64,000 nt of DNA, from assembly GCA_963714125.1 (NCBI GenBank), contig OY970234.1, positions 3,906,001 to 3,970,000 of the forward strand, in the 5' to 3' direction. The DNA is from CAWCAW01 sp963714125 (GTDB lineage: Bacteria > Actinomycetota > Acidimicrobiia > Acidimicrobiales > UBA8190). Below are positions 8,679 to 16,366 of this stretch, piece after piece (position 1 is the first letter of the stretch; every line of letters begins with the position of its first letter). The position numbers and the translations under genes are program-made. The notes under the pieces were generated by a model. The model ran no database searches, was not told the DNA's origin, and saw only the letters and a list, made by a program, of their open reading frames with translations.

Positions 8679-9332
8679 ATGGATGCAATCGACGTGGAGC
8701 AGCGACACGGCGGGACCCCGTCTCGCCGGGACGAGATCGTGGAGGCGGCGATCCCCGTCTTCTTGCGATTTGGCTACAAGAAGGCGTCTATGGATGCCGT
8801 GGCTGCGGCGGCTGACTTGTCGCGGCAGGCTGTCTATCTCCACTTCTCGAACAAAGAGGCACTCTTCAGTGCAGTAGTCAACAGGCTTTCCCAGTCGACC
8901 CGGGACATTGCCCATGTCGCATTGTGGCGATCCGGGCTCTCTCTGGATCGTCAGCTCCTGGCCGCATTTGACGAGATGATGCCGGACGAGTCGATGGAGC
9001 TCCTCTCCGAGCTGCTGGTGTCCGCCAAGGAGCTGGTACCGCAATCAGTCGTTGATATCGATGCGCTCGTCGTCCATGACGTGAGCGAGCGGCTTCACGA
9101 TGCGCTGGGAGGCCGTCGCTGGCCAGTTTCGGGGGCCACGGTCGAGCAGGCAGCTGAGGTCCTGCAGGCAACCTCGTATGGCCTGAAGCAGCAGACGGGT
9201 AGCCGGACCGCGTACCTCCAGGGCATGCAATCCGCCATCGAGCTCATCCTTACGGCCGGGGGATTGTTGCCCTCGGGTCGCCAGCGTTCACGAAGTGACC
9301 GAAACAACAAGAGTGAAGGAGCCCAACAATGA
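8679..9332 (+). CDS. TetR family transcriptional regulator
   Basis: A 217-residue TetR/AcrR repressor. The N-terminal HTH domain is clear at residues 15-65, with the helix KASMDAVAAAADLSRQAVYL and the HFSNKEALF signature. The C-terminal ligand-binding half is helical and not assignable to a ligand. ATG 8679 follows the operator almost directly, so the transcript may be leaderless or start further in at GTG 8694. The last codons overlap the SDR gene by 4 bp (ATGA), so this regulator very likely controls the oxidoreductase. Confidence 0.9.
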   Translation: MDAIDVEQRHGGTPSRRDEIVEAAIPVFLRFGYKKASMDAVAAAADLSRQAVYLHFSNKEALFSAVVNRLSQSTRDIAHVALWRSGLSLDRQLLAAFDEMMPDESMELLSELLVSAKELVPQSVVDIDALVVHDVSERLHDALGGRRWPVSGATVEQAAEVLQATSYGLKQQTGSRTAYLQGMQSAIELILTAGGLLPSGRQRSRSDRNNKSEGAQQ

Positions 9333-10246
9333 GTAAGTCAGTTCTGGTTACCGGCGCAACATCGGGCATCGGGCAAGCGGCGGCAAGCCAGTTGGCCGCC
9401 CGCGGCTACGAGGTCTTCGCCACCTACCGCAACCCGAGCCATCGGGCCGCTCTCGCGGCGCTGCCGAACGTCCACCCGATCCAGCTTGATTTGAGCGATC
9501 CCCAGCAGATCGAGCCAGCAGTCCAGCAGATCGAAGCGGCACTTGGCGACAACGGTCTGTACGCGGTGATCAACAACGCCGGCATCGGCTATACAGCGCC
9601 ATTCGAGTTCGCGAATATCGACCGAGTACGAGAGATCATCGAGGTCAACCTGATCGCGCCCTACCTGGTAACCCAGGCGAGCATCCCGCTATTGCGCCGC
9701 TACAACGAATCCAACTCGGTCAAAGCGCGAGTTATCAATGTCGCGTCGTGGGCCGGGATGATGGCCACGCCTTTCATCGGCTTCTACAACGCGACAAAGG
9801 CCGGGCTCGTCGGCCTGAGCGAGTCGATGTACTACGACCTGGGCCTACTCGACATCCACACCGTTCTCGCCAACCCCGGGGTCACCAAGACCCCCTTACA
9901 CGCGAAAACAACCGATGCCGCCTTGGAGAGCCTGGCCTCGATGCCTGCAGGCGGCCGGGAACGCTATCGGCCCTACCTCGAGCATTTCGCGACCATGAGC
10001 GACCGCTCCGACAGCATGAAAATGTTGCTTTCGCCCGAGCAGACAGCCGCCAAGATTGCCGCCATCGTCGACACCCGCAACCCGCGCTTCAAGTACAACC
10101 TCGCTGTCGACGCCAAGGTGGTCGACGGCATCGTCACTCGGTTTCTGCCGTTCACGGCCCGGGCCCGGTTGAACCGACGCATGTATCGGGTCAGCGAGCC
10201 GATGGTCTGGCCTGAGTCGGCCCCGGTGGTGAACGCCGCGGCCTGA
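9329..10246 (+). CDS. Short-chain dehydrogenase/reductase
   Basis: A 305-residue NAD(P)-dependent oxidoreductase of the classical SDR family. The cofactor motif is VTGATSGIGQAAA (residues 6-18), then VINNAGIGYTAP, and the catalytic Ser-Tyr-Lys set is NVASWAGMMATPF followed by YNATKAG (Tyr and Lys as Y-x3-K). The C-terminal extension of about 80 residues is longer than in minimal SDRs and resembles the retinol-dehydrogenase-like group. A GAAGGAG ribosome site precedes the ATG, which overlaps the TetR stop. The substrate is unknown. Confidence 0.9.
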   Translation: MSKSVLVTGATSGIGQAAASQLAARGYEVFATYRNPSHRAALAALPNVHPIQLDLSDPQQIEPAVQQIEAALGDNGLYAVINNAGIGYTAPFEFANIDRVREIIEVNLIAPYLVTQASIPLLRRYNESNSVKARVINVASWAGMMATPFIGFYNATKAGLVGLSESMYYDLGLLDIHTVLANPGVTKTPLHAKTTDAALESLASMPAGGRERYRPYLEHFATMSDRSDSMKMLLSPEQTAAKIAAIVDTRNPRFKYNLAVDAKVVDGIVTRFLPFTARARLNRRMYRVSEPMVWPESAPVVNAAA

Positions 10247-10411
10247 GGGCTGGGGGGACATAGCCGTCGCCTGCCCACCATGACGATTCAGTGAGTTCGA
10301 CGGGGAAGCCGAAGCGGTAAGCCACCGAACTGGCAAGACGGCACTTCAACGAGCCTCGAGGCCGATCGCGCTTCCATTTCACCATCGTCGGCGCCTGCGG
10401 GAACTGGCGGC

Positions 10412-11263
10412 TCACCGGGAAAGTTCGACTAGGCCGTTCAGTCGCGTCAGCTTGTTGGGGTTGGCGATCGCGAAGATTCGGCTAATCCGTCCGTCCTCCA
10501 CCACGAGGCTGACCACGGCCGGTTGCGTATCGCTGTCGATCTGAATGGCGGGCGCACCGTTGAGCCATACCAACGAGAGCACTCGACCCGGGCGAGCCAG
10601 CATCCTCGCTACCACCTCGGCTCCGTAAATCGGAGCGGGCGCGGCGGCAGCAATCCCTCCTCCATCGGCAATGAAGACCACGTCGGGCGCCAAGACATCC
10701 ATCAGTTCCTGCAACCGCCCGGAGCGCAACGCGGCCAGGAACCGCTCCACCACGGCCTGCTGCTCCAACGGGCTCACGCGTAGACGGGGCCGCCGCGCCG
10801 CAACATGGGTGCGCGCCCGCCGAGCGATCTGCCGGGCTGTCGCCGCTGGCTTCCCGATCGCCTCGGCGATCTCACCGAACGGTATCTGGAAGACCTCGCG
10901 GAGTACGAACACCGCCCGTTCGGTGGGCCCGAGCGTCTCCAGCACGGTCAACATGGCGATCGAGACACTCTCAGCGAGTTCGACATCCGCGGCGACGTCA
11001 GGACCAGTCAGCAGCGGTTCAGGTAGCCACTCTCCGACGTAGTCCTCGCGACGTCGCGACAGCGTACGCAGACGGTTAAGCGCCTGGCGGGTAACGGTTC
11101 GCACGAGGTAGGCCCGTGCGTCGCACACCTGCGATTGGTCGACATCGGCCCAGCGCAGCCAGGACTCCTGCACCACGTCCTCCGCATCGGCTCCAGAGCC
11201 GAGCATCTCGTAGGCAATCGTGAACAGCAGGGCGCGATGAGCAACAAAAGGGTCTTCGGTCAT
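10412..11263 (-). CDS. ECF41 family RNA polymerase sigma factor (SigJ-like)
   Basis: A 283-residue sigma factor. Region 2 is FVAHRALLFTIAYEMLGSGA and DAEDVVQESWLRW. Region 4 is LGPTERAVFVLREVFQIPF with a helix-turn-helix ending in RQIARRARTHV. The SnoaL-like C-terminal domain (about 165-283) carries the ANPNKL sequence, matching the NPDKL-type motif conserved in ECF41 proteins. I placed the start at ATG 11263 because it overlaps the stop of the upstream carboxymuconolactone-decarboxylase-like gene by 4 bp. ECF41 genes are characteristically paired with such COE genes, whose promoter is usually the sigma factor's target. Confidence 0.93.
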   Translation of the reverse strand: MTEDPFVAHRALLFTIAYEMLGSGADAEDVVQESWLRWADVDQSQVCDARAYLVRTVTRQALNRLRTLSRRREDYVGEWLPEPLLTGPDVAADVELAESVSIAMLTVLETLGPTERAVFVLREVFQIPFGEIAEAIGKPAATARQIARRARTHVAARRPRLRVSPLEQQAVVERFLAALRSGRLQELMDVLAPDVVFIADGGGIAAAAPAPIYGAEVVARMLARPGRVLSLVWLNGAPAIQIDSDTQPAVVSLVVEDGRISRIFAIANPNKLTRLNGLVELSR

Positions 11264-11838
11264 GACATCGACGTTGCTCCTGAACGTTGCGGATCGTGCG
11301 CTAGAGGGATCTCGCACCCATCCGAGAATCCCTGTGAGTTGATCCCATGTGCCGTGTTGTTCCTAGTCGCCTCGTTGGCGAAGCCGATGAACCAGGTGAG
11401 TTCGACCATTGCCGCAGATCCGAGCTGTTCCAACAGGCCGGCATAGAGCGTGTCGGTGACCGTCGGCGGCGTGTTCGTCATGGCCTCCGCGAACTCCAGC
11501 ACCTCGCGTTCGAGAGGACTGAACAAGTCCGACTCCCGCCAGCGCGGTACCTGGCTCGCCTTGGCCACGTCCAGCTGCTGGTTCTGCGCCAGGAAGTAGT
11601 TGATGTCGAGACACCAGCTGCAGCCGACCTGGGCCGCCACGGCCATGTGCGCGAACGTCTTGAGACTGGCGTCACAGGCGTCGAATCCGGCCGCCTTGGC
11701 CGTGAACTCCTGCATGGCCTGCGCCAGCTTGGGATCGTGCCAAAGCACCTCGGTCGGTTCGGGAATCGTTCCGAGCTGCCCGATTAGGGCCTCTCGTAGG
11801 TCGGCTGGTAGCTCTGCCTTGTCGATACGTAACGTCAC
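11260..11838 (-). CDS. Carboxymuconolactone decarboxylase / alkylhydroperoxidase-like (COE) protein
   Basis: A 192-residue AhpD-like helical protein. The active-site region is AAQVGCSWCLDINYF, with the CxxC pair seen in alkylhydroperoxidase D-like members. The C-terminus has the helical FIGFANEATRNNTAHGI. I chose GTG 11838 over the in-frame ATG at 11859 because AGGAG lies 6 nt upstream of the GTG. It is coupled to the ECF41 gene, so it is the expected partner gene. It probably acts in peroxide or electrophile stress, but the substrate is unproven. Confidence 0.88.
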   Translation of the reverse strand: MTLRIDKAELPADLREALIGQLGTIPEPTEVLWHDPKLAQAMQEFTAKAAGFDACDASLKTFAHMAVAAQVGCSWCLDINYFLAQNQQLDVAKASQVPRWRESDLFSPLEREVLEFAEAMTNTPPTVTDTLYAGLLEQLGSAAMVELTWFIGFANEATRNNTAHGINSQGFSDGCEIPLAHDPQRSGATSMS

Positions 11839-11934
11839 TCTTCTCTCCTTGTGCCCCATGGTTAACGGACATCAAGACACCAGTGAGCCCCGGAACGTGA
11901 CACCGGATCGGCTTGCGGTGATCCCTCCTCATAG

Positions 11935-11950
11935 TTAAGATATATCTTAA
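11935..11950. promoter_or_regulatory. ArsR-type operator within a promoter
   Basis: A perfect 16-bp palindrome, TTAAGATATATCTTAA, in the intergenic region between the divergent COE/ECF41 and ArsR operons. A promoter for the ArsR operon fits it: TTGCGG at 11913-11918 and TAAGAT at 11936-11941, 17 bp apart. The palindrome covers the -10 box, so a bound repressor would block initiation. A GGGGGGAG ribosome site follows just before ATG 11965. Confidence 0.72.
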
Positions 11951-11964
11951 ATACGAGGGGGGAG

Positions 11965-12309
11965 ATGCGGACATCGACGACGGAGCTCGACCGTACGCTC
12001 ACGGCTCTGGCCCACCCGGTGCGTCGCGAGATCCTCGACAGGCTGATAGGCGGGTCAAGGTCGGTCACCGAGCTCGCTGAGCCGTTCGACATGACGGTGC
12101 CGGCGGTCTCGATGCACATCGCGACGTTGGAGAAGGCCGGTCTGGTCGCCCGAGGCAGGGATGCACAATGGCGGCCGTGCCGCCTCGACGCGGCGCCAAT
12201 GCGTGCGGTCGTCGACTGGCTGGAGGGCTACCGCCGCTTCTGGGACGAAAGCCTCGACCGGCTCGAGGGCTACGCCCAGACTCTCGACAATGAGGGTGAG
12301 AATCGATGA
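11965..12309 (+). CDS. ArsR family transcriptional regulator
   Basis: A 114-residue winged-helix repressor. The DNA-binding part spans about 8-85 (ALAHPVRREILDRLIGGS, then VTELAEPFDMTVPAVSMHIA). There is no cysteine pair, so it is not a metal sensor of the SmtB kind. It belongs to the group that commonly precedes an SRPBCC gene. The stop overlaps that gene by 4 bp. The operator at 11935-11950 suggests autoregulation. Confidence 0.92.
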   Translation: MRTSTTELDRTLTALAHPVRREILDRLIGGSRSVTELAEPFDMTVPAVSMHIATLEKAGLVARGRDAQWRPCRLDAAPMRAVVDWLEGYRRFWDESLDRLEGYAQTLDNEGENR

Positions 12310-12803
12310 CGCCGACGACGGACGGTGACGTAGACGATTCGTGGCCCAGTGGCGAGATGGCCTTGAGACGCACGGTTCGACTGGAACGGGGCCTGGTGTG
12401 GCGACTGTGGACCGAGTCCCGTCACCTTGCGGCGTGGTGGGGGCCACGCGGATTCACTAATCCGGAGTGCTCAATCGACGCGACGCCAGGCGGAGAGGTG
12501 CGCATCCTCATGCGCTCTCCAGACGACGAGGAGTTTCTCAACGTAGGTACCGTGAGGGTCGTCGACGAGCCGCGGCTGCTGGTCTTCTCCATTGCCTTGG
12601 TGAATACAGACGGCACCATTCGACTGGAGAACCTCACGTCCGTCGAACTAGAGGACCGAGGCGCGGCCACCGAGGTCACGGTGCGGGTGCGGGTCTTGCG
12701 TGCCACGCCCGATGCCCGTGAGAACCTGGCCGGGATGCGCAACGGCTGGTCTGAGAGCCTCGACCGACTTGGCAGTCTGAAGATGAAGGCAGCTGGCCGG
12801 TGA
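12306..12803 (+). CDS. SRPBCC (AHSA1-like) domain protein
   Basis: A 165-residue protein of the START/Bet v1-like superfamily (AHSA1 activator group). The typical opening is LRRTVRLERGLVWRLWTESRHL by its ends (R-R-T-V to S-R-H-L), then WWGPRGFTNP and the ending NGWSESLDRLGSLK. Such proteins bind small hydrophobic ligands; none is known here. It is the middle gene of ArsR-SRPBCC-RibD-C, coupled to both neighbours by 4-bp overlaps. Confidence 0.9.
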   Translation: MTPTTDGDVDDSWPSGEMALRRTVRLERGLVWRLWTESRHLAAWWGPRGFTNPECSIDATPGGEVRILMRSPDDEEFLNVGTVRVVDEPRLLVFSIALVNTDGTIRLENLTSVELEDRGAATEVTVRVRVLRATPDARENLAGMRNGWSESLDRLGSLKMKAAGR

Positions 12804-13420
12804 GACGGCTTGTGTTGAAGATGTCAATGACCCTCGATGGCTATGTCGGCGGATCCGCCGGCGAGATCGATTGGATCATGCGCACACTGGATGACGAGTC
12901 GACATCGTGGATCGAGGAGACGTTGTGGCAAGCCGGCGCCCATCTTGTCGGACGCAGGACATATGCCGACATGGTGAGTTACTGGCCGACCTCGGCCGAG
13001 CCGCTCGCCGCACCGATGAACGCCATCCCAAAGGTCGTGTTCTCCCGCTCCGGGAGTTTGGCCTACGAACCGACCACAGCGCTGCGCAACGCCACCGACG
13101 CGCAGCGCGACGCTGGACTTCCGCTCTTAGAGCAGGCAGCCAACTGGGACGACACCCGCGCACTCAGCGGCGAGCTCGGGGCGGAGATCGCCGATTTGAA
13201 GGCCGAGTCGGGCAAGGATCTCCTCGCCCACGGTGGCGCATCGTTTGCGCAGAGCCTTGTTCGACTCGGTCTGGTCGACGAGTATCGGCTCTTGGTCCAC
13301 CCGACCGTGCTCGGATCGGGGATGGCTCTCTTCGATGGGGCAACATCTTTCGATCTCAAGCTCGTTGACTCGACGATTTTCGCCAATGGAGTTCACGCGC
13401 TCGTCTACCAACCGGTCTGA
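12800..13420 (+). CDS. Dihydrofolate reductase family protein (RibD C-terminal domain)
   Basis: A 206-residue RibD-C/DHFR-like reductase. It has RLVLKMSMTLDGYVGGSAGE at the N-terminus, HLVGRRTYADM, LLAHGGASFAQSL and VDEYRLLVHPTVLGSGMALF, the standard family blocks. GTG start, overlapping the SRPBCC stop by 4 bp (GTGA). As third gene of the ArsR operon it is regulated with it. The substrate is unknown. Confidence 0.9.
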   Translation: MRRLVLKMSMTLDGYVGGSAGEIDWIMRTLDDESTSWIEETLWQAGAHLVGRRTYADMVSYWPTSAEPLAAPMNAIPKVVFSRSGSLAYEPTTALRNATDAQRDAGLPLLEQAANWDDTRALSGELGAEIADLKAESGKDLLAHGGASFAQSLVRLGLVDEYRLLVHPTVLGSGMALFDGATSFDLKLVDSTIFANGVHALVYQPV

Positions 13421-13580
13421 CATGCTCGGCTTCCTCAATAGTCAGACCTCTCGAACCACCTTGACGTGGCGAAGGGGATCCACCCAACTTCTCAACTGAC
13501 TCCGAGCGCTGAGACTCTGAACGCGGCATCGATTGGTGTTTGTGGCGAGATCAGAAGTTCACACGAGAGAGGTTCATTAC

Positions 13581-14180
13581 ATGTCTAAATCGGTTCTCTA
13601 CATGTCGATGTCGCTCGACGGGTACATCGCTGGTCCCAATGACCAACCCGGCAATCCCGGCGGTGATGACTTCATGAGGCTGCACGATTGGTACGGCTTT
13701 GCTGCTGACGCTGGGCCGACCGAGGAGACCATCGATTCGGCGGAGATAGGCAAACATTTTCTTGACGAAATCAAGGACACCGGTGCCGTCGTCTCCGGTC
13801 GTAATACCGTGGAACAGACCGATCACTGGGGCGGTGACCACCACGATGGCGTCCAAATCTTTGTCCCAAGTCACCGGCCGCCGGGGCCTTCGGTCGCCAA
13901 GTATCCGTTGGTGACCTATGTAACGGATGGGATCGTCAGCGCGATGGCGCAGGCGAAGGCCGCCGCGGGTGACCGCAACGTTCTCGTCCATGGCGCTTAC
14001 ACAGCACAGGCGGCACTTGCGGCAGGTGTTCTCGACGACTTGCAGATTCATCAGGTCCCGGTGCTATTCGGTGGCGGGCGCCGACTATTCGAAGTGTTAC
14101 CGGAGAGGATCGAGTTGAAGATCGTACGAGTGATCGACACCTCAGAAGCCACCCACATCCGGTACCGCGTCGCCTTCTGA
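13581..14180 (+). CDS. Dihydrofolate reductase family protein (RibD C-terminal domain)
   Basis: A 199-residue paralogue of the previous gene, with SVLYMSMSLDGYIAGPNDQP and, at the C-terminus, LDDLQIHQVPVLFGGGRRLF. I placed the start at ATG 13581 because GAGAGAGG at 13565-13572 precedes it; the open frame begins 48 bp further upstream. It is separated from the ArsR operon by 160 bp, so it probably has its own promoter. It is the third RibD-C protein within the first 14 kb. Confidence 0.88.
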   Translation: MSKSVLYMSMSLDGYIAGPNDQPGNPGGDDFMRLHDWYGFAADAGPTEETIDSAEIGKHFLDEIKDTGAVVSGRNTVEQTDHWGGDHHDGVQIFVPSHRPPGPSVAKYPLVTYVTDGIVSAMAQAKAAAGDRNVLVHGAYTAQAALAAGVLDDLQIHQVPVLFGGGRRLFEVLPERIELKIVRVIDTSEATHIRYRVAF

Positions 14181-14961
14181 CCGACGTCTTGTCCATGCGC
14201 CCGAAAGTGCCGTTCCGCAGCAGGCAACTTTCGCGACGGCGCCCCATCGCGACGGGCACTCGCCATCGCGTACGCGGATCTCCCAGCGGTGATGACCTCA
14301 GCCGGTGAGCGGACCGTCCTACCTGTTCCGGACGCCGTTCCGCTTGCGGGATACGCCGCTGACCCAGGCGACCGACCTCAAAGAGATCCGCATCCGTTCG
14401 ATCCGGCGCACTCGGCCACCAACTTCAATCTCGGCACGGCCCTTAGGATGAGCGGCCAAGCTCCTTCAGATCCAGCGCAGCCCAACGGAATGTCGGCGAT
14501 GCCTGAAGAATGACCCTCTATCGGCCCTCGAATCCGCCCGTCGCTAGGGGGTTAATTTTCGGCCGTCGTTGACACGGAAGACCACGAAAGATGCTCGGCT
14601 ATAGGACACCATCAGGGAAGCTCACGGAGGTCGTTGCCGCCACCGGTTGAATCCGCCCCTTTTTCGTGGCCACGGACATGTCGGGGTCGTGATTCCATAA
14701 CAAGAGCGGCGCCTTCTCATCGCGTTCTGCGTTCGGGAAGTCACGCCCTCTAGGGCCCGGACACAAGAAAAACTCGGACGTCCCGAAAAAACCCTTTGGC
14801 CTTCCGCTGGGCGGCAGTGGTGATTCCAAGTAGAATCGGTCCTGACCTGGGATTTTGTATACCAACACTCCTCTTGACTTGATGGCTTCACCCCAGGGGT
14901 GAAGGCTTATACCAATACCCTGGTATAGTGCCCTTAAGCCAAGGGGTGAAGACGGTGGTTC
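14181..14961. other. Intergenic region with HigA operator and possible gene remnant
   Basis: About 780 bp at the probable left edge of the low-GC accessory region. Bases 14310-14440 contain a short open frame that looks somewhat protein-like but is interrupted and unrecognised; it may be a remnant. Bases 14858-14951 contain repeated and inverted motifs listed separately. I see no complete gene. The 187-residue frame on the minus strand has no family resemblance and is not called. Confidence 0.45.
14858..14951 (+). promoter_or_regulatory. Operator/promoter region of the HigB-HigA operon
   Basis: Two motif families are visible. TATACCA occurs at 14858-14864 and 14908-14914 and is inverted as TGGTATA at 14921-14927, the last two forming a 7-bp inverted repeat with a 6-bp spacer. 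CTTCACCCC at 14886-14894 and GGGGTGAAG at 14896-14904 form a 9-bp perfect inverted repeat around one base, with a further GGGGTGAAG at 14943-14951 close to the toxin start. TATAGT at 14924-14929 could be a -10 box. This fits autoregulation by the antitoxin. Confidence 0.65.
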
Positions 14962-15261
14962 ATGCAACTGGCGTTCGCCGACGACAATCTCAAAAGGCTC
15001 TACCAGGAGCCAGACTTTCGCCTTCCCGCGTTCGGTCCAGACCTGACGAGGGCATTTCGGAAGGTTGTGGGATTCGTTGCGGGTGCGGCAGACGAGAGGG
15101 ACCTCCGCTCGATGCGCTCCCTTCGCCTCGAGCAGCTGAAGGGAGCGAGAAGCGATCAACATTCAATGAGGTTGAACGATCAGTGGCGGCTAATCGTCCG
15201 ATTCGAGATGGCTGACAACGGGAAGACGGCAGTGGTAATCGAAGTCATCGACTACCACTAA
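14962..15261 (+). CDS. higB: HigB-type toxin (RelE/ParE superfamily mRNA interferase)
   Basis: A 99-residue toxin of the HigB branch of the RelE/ParE fold, expected to cut mRNA on the ribosome. The typical core is RSMRSLRLEQLKGARSDQHS, then MRLNDQWRLIVRFE, and the end is VVIEVIDYH. HigB precedes its antitoxin, the reverse of most toxin-antitoxin pairs. The gap to the antitoxin gene is 15 bp, with a GGAAGGAGG ribosome site inside it. Catalytic residues cannot be confirmed without alignment. Confidence 0.88.
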   Translation: MQLAFADDNLKRLYQEPDFRLPAFGPDLTRAFRKVVGFVAGAADERDLRSMRSLRLEQLKGARSDQHSMRLNDQWRLIVRFEMADNGKTAVVIEVIDYH

Positions 15262-15276
15262 GGGAAGGAGGGCGAC

Positions 15277-16356
15277 ATGGCCGACATTTTGACAGTTGCT
15301 GAGGCGTTCCCTCCGGGCGAGTACTTGCGCGATGAACTTGAGGCGCGGGGGTGGACAGAGAAGGAGTTCGCCGACATCCTCGGACGACCCGTTCAGACGG
15401 TGTCTGAGATCTTGAACGCCAAGAAGCAGATCGCGCCAGAAACGGCTCTGGCGATCGCAGATGCCCTTGGCACGGGAGCAGAGGTCTGGCTAAATCTTCA
15501 GTCGGTCTACAACCTCCATCGAGCGAAATCTGGTCGCCCTCCCATTTCTGATGTGAGGCGGCGCGCTCAACTTAGGGATCGGGTACCGGTTGCTGAACTC
15601 CGTCAGCGAGGTTGGCTCCCCGATACTGATGATCCAGATCGGCTTGAAGAGGCGGTTAGGGAACTCCTAAACATTTCCGATCTATCGGAGTCGCCACGTT
15701 TCGTTGCCGCAGCTCGTAGATCAAATGTGACGGACAAGTTCACCCCACAGCAGACAGCATGGCTCGCTCGAGTTTGGAGAATTGGTGAGAGTAAGAGCGT
15801 AGAAGCATTCGATCGTATTTCAGTTGCTGCACTGGCGTCTGATCTTGTCCATCGCATTCACGACCCCTCTGAGCTAGGAACACTTGAACGTTGGCTTGGT
15901 GAATGTGGCGTTGTGCTCGTGAACTTGCTTCCTTTGAAGTCCAGCAAGCTCGATGGCGCCACGATGATGCTGGAGAGCGGTACACCAGTAATTGCCTTAA
16001 GTAGTAGAGGTGACCGAATGGACGGGTATCTCTTTACATTGCTCCACGAGTTGGCACATCTGGTGCTCGGTCACGTAGCAGAGGAAGGCATCACCATCGA
16101 CGAAGATCTCATGATTTCATCGGAGGCGGTTGGGCGGGAAGGAGATGCAAACCGGCGGGCCGCCGAATGGATCATGCCATTAGATGCTGAAATGCCACAC
16201 GGTCGACCATCTCTGAGCGCGGTATTGCCAGTTGCCGCTCGCTATCGAGTTCATCCCTGTTTTGTCATTGGCAGAATGCAGTGGCAGCGAGACGAATGGA
16301 ACCTTCTCCGGCGACAAATTCCAAGAGTCCGTCCCTTTGTATCCATAGAGAGCTAA
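15277..16356 (+). CDS. HigA antitoxin fused to ImmA/IrrE-type metalloprotease
   Basis: A 359-residue fusion. Residues 10-95 are a HigA-type HTH (PPGEYLRDELEARGW, then FADILGRPVQTVSEILNAKK, IAPETALAIADALG, WLNLQSVYNL). Residues about 205-330 are an ImmA/IrrE domain with the zincin motif LLHELAHLVLGH (His257, Glu258, His261) and a downstream REGDANRRAAEWIMP segment supplying the third metal ligand. HigA normally neutralises HigB and represses the operon. The protease part could cleave the antitoxin or another repressor, releasing the toxin under a signal; that is inference. It lies 15 bp after HigB and 10 bp before the next gene, so it is the middle of a three-gene unit. Confidence 0.9.
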   Translation: MADILTVAEAFPPGEYLRDELEARGWTEKEFADILGRPVQTVSEILNAKKQIAPETALAIADALGTGAEVWLNLQSVYNLHRAKSGRPPISDVRRRAQLRDRVPVAELRQRGWLPDTDDPDRLEEAVRELLNISDLSESPRFVAAARRSNVTDKFTPQQTAWLARVWRIGESKSVEAFDRISVAALASDLVHRIHDPSELGTLERWLGECGVVLVNLLPLKSSKLDGATMMLESGTPVIALSSRGDRMDGYLFTLLHELAHLVLGHVAEEGITIDEDLMISSEAVGREGDANRRAAEWIMPLDAEMPHGRPSLSAVLPVAARYRVHPCFVIGRMQWQRDEWNLLRRQIPRVRPFVSIES

Positions 16357-16366
16357 AAGAGCACAA

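Noticed and set aside
14289..14513. A 74-codon plus-strand frame upstream of HigB
   Set aside because: Pro/Ala-rich, no ribosome site and no recognised family. Another frame there looks slightly more protein-like but is broken, so at most a remnant.
14599..15162. A 187-codon minus-strand frame
   Set aside because: It runs through the HigB gene and its operator and has no recognised domain.
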